DNA from: Streptosporangiaceae bacterium
GTDB lineage: Bacteria; Actinomycetota; Actinomycetes; Streptosporangiales; Streptosporangiaceae
Direction of reading: 5' to 3'
Assembly (NCBI GenBank): GCA_019239975.1
Contig: JAFAZE010000126.1
Coordinates: forward strand, 1 to 38,430
Length of the DNA stretch: 38,430 bases
Part shown: positions 15,701 through 21,816 of the stretch, piece after piece
Layout: each line of letters opens with the position of its first letter
Numbering within the stretch: the stretch's first letter is position 1
Program-made: the position numbers and the translations under genes
Notes under the pieces: generated by a model
Database searches by the model: none
What the model was told of the DNA's origin: nothing
What the model saw: the letters and a program-made list of their open reading frames with translations, nothing else

Positions 15701-16579
15701 ATGATCCTGGTGGCAGGCGCGACCGGCAACGTCGGCGGGGAACTGGTGCGGGCGCTGGCGGCGGCGGGGGAGCCGGTGCGGGCGCTCACCCGGGGGCAGG
15801 CGCCGCAGGCGCCCCGGACGTCGCAGGTTTCAGCATCGGCGTTCTCAGCGCGCGGCACGTTTCCGCCGCGCGTCGAGACGGTCACGGGGGACCTCAACGA
15901 CCCGGACAGCATGCGGGACGCGCTCACGGGGGCGACCGGTATGTTCCTGCTGTCCGGCTACCAGAACATGCCCGGGACTCTCGCCCAGGCGAATCGGGCC
16001 GGTGTGCGCCATATCGTGCTGCTGTCGGGTAGCTCCGCCGGAAGCGGCGACATGAGCAACGCAATCTCGCGGTACATGATCGAGTCAGAGACGGCGGTAC
16101 GGGAATCCGGGCTGGCGTGGACGATCCTGCGCCCGTTCGGATTCATGTCCAACGCGCTGCAGTGGGTGCCGCAGTTGCGCGGCGGCGACGTGGTGCGCGC
16201 CCCGTGGGCGACGGTACGGGTCGCCGTGATCGACCCGTACGACATCGCCGCCGTGGCGGCGCTCGCTCTCACCTCGGGCGGACACGAAGACCAGTGCTAC
16301 ACGCTGAGCGGACCGGAGCCGATGCTGCCCGGCGAGAGGGTGCGCGTGCTCGGCGAGGTGCTCGGCCGGGATCTCAGATTCGAGGGCCAGCCGGACGACG
16401 AGGCCAGGGCCGAGATGAGCAAGGCGATGCCGGCCCGGTACGTCGAGGCGTTCTTCAGCTTCTACGGCGACGGCACGCTGGACGAGTCACGTGCGCTGCC
16501 TACGGTGCGGGACGTGACCGGCCGGCCGCCCCGGACGTTCCGTCGGTGGGCCCGCGAGCACGCCGGCGCGTTCCGCTGA
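15701..16579 (+). CDS. NmrA-like NAD(P)-binding reductase
   Basis: The 292-residue protein begins MILVAGATGNVGGELVRAL, the glycine-rich Rossmann motif of atypical SDRs of the NmrA/azoreductase-like group. GDLNDPDSM, HIVLLSGSSA and WTILRPFGFMSN are further family segments. No canonical YxxxK catalytic pair is evident, as is usual for NmrA-like members, which act as redox sensors or NAD(P)H-dependent reductases such as quinone oxidoreductase 2. A 20-residue low-complexity insert near residues 35-55 separates strand 2 from the acidic loop. GGGAGG lies 5 bases before the ATG. The divergent TetR gene suggests induction by a small molecule. A strong hairpin follows the gene. Confidence 0.88.
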   Translation: MILVAGATGNVGGELVRALAAAGEPVRALTRGQAPQAPRTSQVSASAFSARGTFPPRVETVTGDLNDPDSMRDALTGATGMFLLSGYQNMPGTLAQANRAGVRHIVLLSGSSAGSGDMSNAISRYMIESETAVRESGLAWTILRPFGFMSNALQWVPQLRGGDVVRAPWATVRVAVIDPYDIAAVAALALTSGGHEDQCYTLSGPEPMLPGERVRVLGEVLGRDLRFEGQPDDEARAEMSKAMPARYVEAFFSFYGDGTLDESRALPTVRDVTGRPPRTFRRWAREHAGAFR

Positions 16580-16597
16580 ATTGCCGGGAATCGCGTT

Positions 16598-16625
16598 GCC
16601 GCAAGGGCTTGTGGCCCTTCGCGGC
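16598..16625 (+). terminator. Terminator-like hairpin after the NmrA-like gene
   Basis: GCCGCAAGGGC pairs with GCCCTTCGCGGC around the loop TTGTG, an 11-bp stem with one bulged base, 19 bases after the stop. A short T-rich stretch (ATTCTATTG) follows after a few bases. Confidence 0.6.
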
Positions 16626-16752
16626 CGCGTGATTCTATTGCGGGGAGCGGGCTGACGGGGGGGTTCCGGGGTCGTCTCCCGGACTGGCGTGTATCAGAGG
16701 GCGTACTCACTCCTCCGGATGCTTAGGGGAAATCGCATTTTTCGGAGGCGAC

Positions 16753-17598
16753 ATGTACGAGGGACCAACCAGTACCAAATTCGGGCAGATATCGGTGGCC
16801 GAACCGTTGCGGTTCGATCTGCTCGAGGTCTACAACGGAACATCACCGCTCCAGGAAGTTGATCACCAGGTTCCCATCCCGGTCCTTGACCAGGAAGATC
16901 TGCACGCGCAGGGGATCGACGTAACCAAGCTCGTGCCGGGTGCGCAGGACACCGACGCCCTCGGCTCCTGCACCTGCAACAGCGGCACCGGCCATATCGC
17001 CGAGCGCTGGGCCGCCGCCGGGAAGAGTCTCGCGGACCTCAAACTCAACGGCGCCAACGGCACGCTCGGCCTGTCCGGCGCCGCCGCCGCCGACGAGGAG
17101 TTCGCGATCGTCCTGTATCACCTGGTCACCGACCAGACCGGCCTGCCGGCCCAGGAATGGCCGCCGACCGACTGCGGGTCGACCGGCCTCTACGTGTGCC
17201 AGGAGCTCATCACCCAGGGCCTCGCTGCCAGCTATAGGACAGCGTCGAACGTGACCGGCGCGCTGTCGCTGCTGCAGACCGGGACCGTCATGCAGGGCGG
17301 CCCCTGGTTCCACTCCTGGATGACCCCCGACAGCAACGGTTTCGTCGACGGGGATGGCAGTTACGAAGCCTTCCAGGCGGCCACCAACTCGGGCGTCGCG
17401 GGCGGACACGAAACGCTGCAGGTCGGTATCCCGCAGCTCGCACAGGCCGCGAACGGCACCATCGACCTGGCCAGCACGGTCATCAAGGTCAGGAATTCGT
17501 GGAGCACCAAGTGGGGCGAGAACGGCGAATTCTTCCTGCACGCGTCGACGCTTAACTACCTGGGCAGGCACTACGACTTCAAGGCCGCCGTCATCTGA
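16753..17598 (+). CDS. Papain-like (C1) cysteine peptidase
   Basis: This 281-residue protein has the C1-peptidase catalytic set in order: C73 in LGSCTCNS (family form LGSCTANA), H219 in AGGHETLQVG, and N248 in VRNSWSTKWGENGEFFL, the last being the strong papain signature. The Gln usually six residues before the Cys (oxyanion hole) is Thr67 here, with Gln at 65. There is no signal peptide, propeptide or membrane segment, so it is probably cytoplasmic or exported by another route. GGAGG before the ATG is well placed. It stands alone between two terminator-like hairpins, and no inhibitor or substrate gene is adjacent. Confidence 0.85.
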   Translation: MYEGPTSTKFGQISVAEPLRFDLLEVYNGTSPLQEVDHQVPIPVLDQEDLHAQGIDVTKLVPGAQDTDALGSCTCNSGTGHIAERWAAAGKSLADLKLNGANGTLGLSGAAAADEEFAIVLYHLVTDQTGLPAQEWPPTDCGSTGLYVCQELITQGLAASYRTASNVTGALSLLQTGTVMQGGPWFHSWMTPDSNGFVDGDGSYEAFQAATNSGVAGGHETLQVGIPQLAQAANGTIDLASTVIKVRNSWSTKWGENGEFFLHASTLNYLGRHYDFKAAVI

Positions 17599-17862
17599 GG
17601 CAGCCGAGGCGTGCGCGCAGTGCGCGTCATCGGCGAGCGCGGCGACCAGTAACCCCGGGACCGGCAAGGGGCATGGCGGCGGCGTACGGCCGGCAACGGC
17701 CGCCGCCGCCGCGGCCGGCGCCTTCACCGTCGCGGGCGATCCGGCTGCCTGGCCGCAGTTATCTTGACGGCGACCAGGGTGACACGCTCCATGCGTGGCT
17801 CCGGCTGCTGCCGCGGCTGCCGTAATCCGCCAGGCCCGGCTGCCTCCCTCCGCCGGCCGAGG
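17599..17862. other. Intergenic region between convergent genes
   Basis: This 264-bp stretch separates the C1 peptidase (rightward) and the NHEJ polymerase (leftward). Apart from the hairpin at 17697-17717 it shows only GC-rich low-complexity sequence, and no supported gene was seen. Confidence 0.4.
17697..17717. terminator. GC-rich hairpin between convergent genes
   Basis: CGGCCGC and GCGGCCG form a perfect 7-bp stem with loop CGCCGCC. Placed between convergent genes it could terminate both directions. No U-run is present. Confidence 0.4.
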
Positions 17863-19164
17863 TCAGCGCGTCCAGGGGTCGTAGTCGACCTCCAGGGGCT
17901 CCTGGGCGGGGCGCTCGGGCTCCGGCACATGCTCCAGGTTGAGCCGTATCCTCGTCCAGCTGTGGCTGCGGCCGCGCATCGAGTCGACGAGCACGTCGGC
18001 CGGGTGCAGCTTGGGCCAGACGTCCGGGTGACGCTCCTTCCACCGCTCCAGGCCCGCCATCGCCTCCGCCTTGGTGGCCGCGCGCGCGACCTCGATCAGC
18101 GGCTTGGCGGACTGGCGGCGGCCCGTCGGGCTGGCCGTCCGTGAGCCGCTTGACGGCCGCGCCGCCGGGCGTTTTTTTGATGGCTGAACGCGGGGTGCTT
18201 CGCCCTCCTGCTTCTCGTAGTGCGGGGGCCACGGGGCGTCGGGCAGCCCGGCCGCCTCGTCGCGCGCGGCGAGCTCGAGCAGCGGCTCCAGCGAGCCGGC
18301 GTGGGAGTCCATGCCGGCCCACGGGTCGCCGGAGGCGGCGAAACGTGCGGGCACGGTGCCGATGGTGAACTCGGCCGGGTCGCAGTTTGGCACCTCCTCC
18401 CAGGTCAGCGGCGTCGACACGCGCGCGTCCGGGGTCGGGCGCACCGAGTAGGCGGAGGCGACGGTGCGGTCTTTGGCGTTCTGGTTGTAGTCGACGAAGA
18501 CCCCGTGCCGTTCCTCCTTCCACCACTTGGCGGTGGCCAGGTCCGGCGCCCGGCGCTCGATCTCCCGCGCCAGCGCGACCGCGGCGCGGCGCACGTCCGT
18601 GAACGACCAGCGCGGCTCGATCCGGGCGTAGACGTGGAAGCCGCGCGACCCGGACGTCTTCGGCCAGCCGGCCAGGCCGAAGTCCTCCAGCGTCGCCCTG
18701 GCCACCATGGCGACGTCCCTGATCTGCGGCCATTCCACGCCGGGCACCGGGTCGAGGTCGACGCGGAGCTCGTCGGGATGGTCGAGGTCCCGGGCGCGCA
18801 CCGGGTGCGGGTTGAGGTCGATGCAGCCGAGGTTGATCACCCAGGCGAGCTGCGCCTCGTCGGTCACCACGACCTCGTCCGCGGTCCTGCCGGACGGGAA
18901 GCGCAGCTCGGCCGTGTGGATCCAGTCCGGGCGCTTGTCCGGCGCGCGCTTCTGGAAGAACGGCTCTTCCTCGGCGCCGTGCACGAACCGCTTCAGCGCC
19001 ATCGGCCGTTCGCGGACGCCGCGCAGCGCCCCGCCGCCCACCGCCAGGTAGTACTGGATGAGGTCCAGCTTGGTGTGCCCGGTGCGGGGGAAGAACACCT
19101 TGCCGGGGTTGCTCACCACCACCTGATGACCGGCCAGCTCCAGGACCAGCTTCGGGTCCGGCAT
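17863..19164 (-). CDS. NHEJ polymerase/primase (LigD polymerase-domain protein)
   Basis: This 433-residue protein is a stand-alone LigD-type polymerase that fills gaps and adds nucleotides at DNA ends during non-homologous end joining. The archaeo-eukaryotic primase catalytic residues are visible: H120 (NPHPVRARDLDHPDELRVDLDP) with D136 and D138, and the later KTSGSRGFHVYARI that binds nucleotide and template. The first 290 residues match the domain. A 140-residue tail follows, with a basic Lys/Arg/Ser/Pro linker (about 320-350) and a terminal WKERHPDVWPKLHPADVLVD region of unknown role. It starts 9 bp after the ligase gene, so the pair is a split LigD. No Ku gene is in the window. Confidence 0.93.
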   Translation of the reverse strand: MPDPKLVLELAGHQVVVSNPGKVFFPRTGHTKLDLIQYYLAVGGGALRGVRERPMALKRFVHGAEEEPFFQKRAPDKRPDWIHTAELRFPSGRTADEVVVTDEAQLAWVINLGCIDLNPHPVRARDLDHPDELRVDLDPVPGVEWPQIRDVAMVARATLEDFGLAGWPKTSGSRGFHVYARIEPRWSFTDVRRAAVALAREIERRAPDLATAKWWKEERHGVFVDYNQNAKDRTVASAYSVRPTPDARVSTPLTWEEVPNCDPAEFTIGTVPARFAASGDPWAGMDSHAGSLEPLLELAARDEAAGLPDAPWPPHYEKQEGEAPRVQPSKKRPAARPSSGSRTASPTGRRQSAKPLIEVARAATKAEAMAGLERWKERHPDVWPKLHPADVLVDSMRGRSHSWTRIRLNLEHVPEPERPAQEPLEVDYDPWTR

Positions 19165-19173
19165 AACGTCACC

Positions 19174-20241
19174 TCACGCTCCCAGTATCCCGGCAAGGTC
19201 GAAGCTGACCGGCTCCACCAGCTGCGCGAACGTACACGACCGCGGCTCACGGTCCGGGCGCCAGCGGACGAACTGGGCGGTGTGCCGGAAGCGCGGGCCC
19301 TCCATGTGGTCGTACCGGACCTCCACGACCCGCTCCGGGCGCAGCGGGATGAACGACAGGTCCTTGCTCGCGTTCCACCGGCTGTGCTCCGAGCTGCGCG
19401 GGGTGCGCGTGCCCGCCTCCTGCTGAGCCCAGTTCCAGGGATGATCGCCGAAGGTCGTGACCAGCGGCGTCAGCTCGGTGAGCAGTTCCCGGCGCTGGGC
19501 CATGGGGAGCGCGCCGACCACGCCGACGCTGGCCAGCTCCCCGCTGTCCCGGTACAGCCCGAGCAGCAGGGACCCGACCGCGTCCGGGCCGCTCTTGTGC
19601 GGCCGGTAGCCGGCGACCACACAGTCCGCTGTGCGCTCGTGCTTGACCTTGAGCATGACCCGCCGGTCCGGCTCGTACAGCACATCCGGGGCCTTGGCGA
19701 TCAGCCCGTCCAGGCCGGCGCCCTCGAACTGGCTGAACCACGTGCTGGCCACGGCCTTGTCGCTGGTCGTCGGCGTCAGGTGAACCGGCGAGGCGGCGCT
19801 GGCCAGCGCCCGTTCCAGCGCCGCGCGGCGCTCGGTGAACGGCCGTTCGCAGTAGTCCGTGTCGTCGAGGGCCAGCAGGTCGAACGCGACGAAGTGCGCC
19901 GGGGTCTGCTCGGCCAGCAGCTTGACCCGGCTGGCCGCCGGGTGGATGCGCTGCAGCAGCGCCTCGAAGTCGAGCCGCCCGGTCCTGAAGTCGGGGATCA
20001 CGATCTCCCCGTCGATCACGCATCGTTTCGGCAGGTGAGCCACTGCCGCCGCGACGAGCTCCGGGAAGTACCGGGTCATCGGCCGCTCGTTCCTGCTGCC
20101 TATCTCCACCTCGTCCCCGTCACGGAAGATGATCGACCGGAACCCGTCCCACTTGGGCTCGAACACGTATTCCCCCGCGGGAATGGAGTCCACGGCCTTG
20201 GCCAGCATCGGCGCCACCGGTGGCATAACCGGAAGATCCAT
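19174..20241 (-). CDS. ATP-dependent DNA ligase (LigC/LigD-ligase type)
   Basis: The 355-residue enzyme seals nicks and ends with ATP. EPKWDGFRS contains the nucleotidylated K30 (motif I). SRNERPMTRYFPEL (motif Ia/II region), IDGEIVIPD (motif III), FVAFDLLALD, GLDGLIAKAPD (motif IV) and RVMLKVKHERTADCVV (motif V) follow in order. The C-terminal OB-fold reaches RHTAQFVRWRPDREP. The length is that of a minimal ligase without a fused polymerase or nuclease domain. It sits between the SDR and the polymerase with 9-bp gaps, which makes an NHEJ role more likely than base-excision repair alone. The name ligC is possible but is not certain from sequence alone. Confidence 0.93.
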   Translation of the reverse strand: MDLPVMPPVAPMLAKAVDSIPAGEYVFEPKWDGFRSIIFRDGDEVEIGSRNERPMTRYFPELVAAAVAHLPKRCVIDGEIVIPDFRTGRLDFEALLQRIHPAASRVKLLAEQTPAHFVAFDLLALDDTDYCERPFTERRAALERALASAASPVHLTPTTSDKAVASTWFSQFEGAGLDGLIAKAPDVLYEPDRRVMLKVKHERTADCVVAGYRPHKSGPDAVGSLLLGLYRDSGELASVGVVGALPMAQRRELLTELTPLVTTFGDHPWNWAQQEAGTRTPRSSEHSRWNASKDLSFIPLRPERVVEVRYDHMEGPRFRHTAQFVRWRPDREPRSCTFAQLVEPVSFDLAGILGA

Positions 20242-20250
20242 TGTCCCAGC

Positions 20251-21087
20251 TTAGACCGCTGTCCACTCTTCGCTGCGTGCCCAGAGCCGGGATGCCAGCT
20301 CCGGCGTCGCGACCCGGCTCGGGTCCCGCTCCCGGCACCCGTCGTAGAACCGCCCGCTCGCGGACGCCACGTCGGGCGAGGTGGCGCAGTACAGCGAGGT
20401 CAGCGCGCCCTGCTCGGTGGAGATCATCCGCATCTTCATGATCGGCCGCACCGGCCACGGGACGCGCCGCCAGATGTCCGAGGCGACCACCCCGGGGTGC
20501 AGCGCATACGAGGTCACGCCGGTGCCCTCGAGGCGGCGCGCGAGTTCCTCGGTGAACAGCACGTTGCACAGCTTGGAGACGGCGTACTCCCGCAGCCCGG
20601 TGATGGTCCGCGTCGGCCGCCGCAGCGCGGCGAAGTCGATGCCCTTGGCCGAGTAGTGCGCATCGCTGGACACGTTCACGATCCGCGCGGGCGCGCTCGC
20701 CTTGAGCACCTCCAGCAGCCCGAGCGTGAGCGCGAAGTGCCCGAGGTGGTTGATGCCGAAGATCTTCTCGAACCCGTCCCGGGTCAGCCCGTGCTCCCCG
20801 CCGGTGCCGGCGTTGTTCACCAGCACGTGCAGCGGCTCGCCGAGCTTGCCGAACGCGGCGGCGCAGTCCCGGGCAGAGGCCAGGCTGGCCAGGTCCAGCG
20901 GCAGCACCGACACGCGGCCGCCGCCGGTCTGCGCGTTGATCGAGGCGGCCGCCGCCTCACCCCTCGGGCGCGACCTGCAGGCGATGTACACCCTGCCGCC
21001 GCGGCCGGCCAGCGACCGCGCCGTCGCCAGGCCTATCCCGGTGTTGCCGCCCGTCACGAGGAAGGTCCGCCCGGCCAGATCGTCCAC
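20251..21087 (-). CDS. Short-chain dehydrogenase/reductase
   Basis: This complete 278-residue SDR resembles the retinol-dehydrogenase/light-dependent-protochlorophyllide-reductase-like group. It has TGGNTGIG (12-19) for the cofactor, NNAG, a Ser in IVNVSSDAHYS, and the catalytic YAVSK. The Arg after strand 2 (ACRSRPRGE) favours NADP(H). It is the first gene of a tight leftward operon with the ligase and polymerase (9-bp gaps), an odd partner for DNA repair. The gene at 1-281 is a close paralogue. The substrate is unknown. Confidence 0.92.
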   Translation of the reverse strand: MDDLAGRTFLVTGGNTGIGLATARSLAGRGGRVYIACRSRPRGEAAAASINAQTGGGRVSVLPLDLASLASARDCAAAFGKLGEPLHVLVNNAGTGGEHGLTRDGFEKIFGINHLGHFALTLGLLEVLKASAPARIVNVSSDAHYSAKGIDFAALRRPTRTITGLREYAVSKLCNVLFTEELARRLEGTGVTSYALHPGVVASDIWRRVPWPVRPIMKMRMISTEQGALTSLYCATSPDVASASGRFYDGCRERDPSRVATPELASRLWARSEEWTAV

Positions 21088-21166
21088 GGCTCAACGGTAC
21101 GCGGCCCGCATGCTGTTCGGGTAGCGCCTTGCCCGCCGGGCCGGCGCCGGCCGCGATAATGCCAAG

Positions 21167-21805
21167 GTGGCCACAACAGCTGCCGACACGCTCCGCCTGA
21201 TCGGCATCAGGCTTTCCGCGCTGGCGCAGGACGGGCTGACGTACGGCGACTCCGACTACGACCTGGACCGGTACCGGCAGGTCGGCAGGCTGGCCGCCGA
21301 GCTGCTGTCCGCGCTCAGCGGCCGCCCGGCCACCGAGCTCGCCGTCGAGCTCGGCCGGGATTCCGGCTACGCCACGCCGAAGATCGACGTGCGCGGCGTG
21401 ATCTTCGACGAGGCCGAACGCGTGCTGCTGATGCGCGAGAAGATCGACGGCCTGTGGTCGCTCCCGGGTGGCTGGGCCGATCCCGGTGACGCGCCCTCGG
21501 CCGCGGTCACCCGCGAGGTTCTGGAGGAGACCGGGTATCACAGCTCGGTGGTCAGGCTGATCGCCTGCTGGGACCGCGAGCTCCAGGGGAACCCGCCGCC
21601 GCTGCCGGTACACGTCTGGAAGCTGTTCTTCCTCTGCCGCCGCGACGGCGCCGTGCAGCCGCCGGCGGCGCTGGAGACGCTCGACGTCGGCTGGTTCGGC
21701 CTCGCCGAGCTGCCGCCGCTGTCCCTGGGCCGCGTCAACCACCGCCAGATAGAGCGGGCCCTGGCGCACCACCGCGATCCGTCCCTGCCGACGGAGTTCG
21801 ACTAG
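21167..21805 (+). CDS. Nudix hydrolase with N-terminal NUDIX_N-type domain
   Basis: The 212-residue protein has a small helical N-terminal part (about 1-65: LRLIGIRLSALAQDGLTYGDSDYDLDRY-like), as in ADP-ribose pyrophosphatases of the NUDIX_N group, and then a Nudix domain. The Nudix box spans G102 to Y124 (GWADPGDAPSAAVTREVLEE then TGY). The first Glu is Asp108, while R116-E117 and E120-E121 are intact, so it should hydrolyse a nucleoside diphosphate linked to another moiety. GTG at 21167 is the likely start because the conserved N-terminus begins there, although the ribosome site is weak. The next gene starts 11 bp after the stop, suggesting an operon. Confidence 0.88.
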   Translation: MATTAADTLRLIGIRLSALAQDGLTYGDSDYDLDRYRQVGRLAAELLSALSGRPATELAVELGRDSGYATPKIDVRGVIFDEAERVLLMREKIDGLWSLPGGWADPGDAPSAAVTREVLEETGYHSSVVRLIACWDRELQGNPPPLPVHVWKLFFLCRRDGAVQPPAALETLDVGWFGLAELPPLSLGRVNHRQIERALAHHRDPSLPTEFD

Positions 21806-21816
21806 CATCGCCGACG

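Noticed and set aside
18220..21159. Open frame of 979 codons on the plus strand
   Set aside because: It is the antisense of the polymerase, ligase and SDR genes, whose catalytic motifs are unmistakable.
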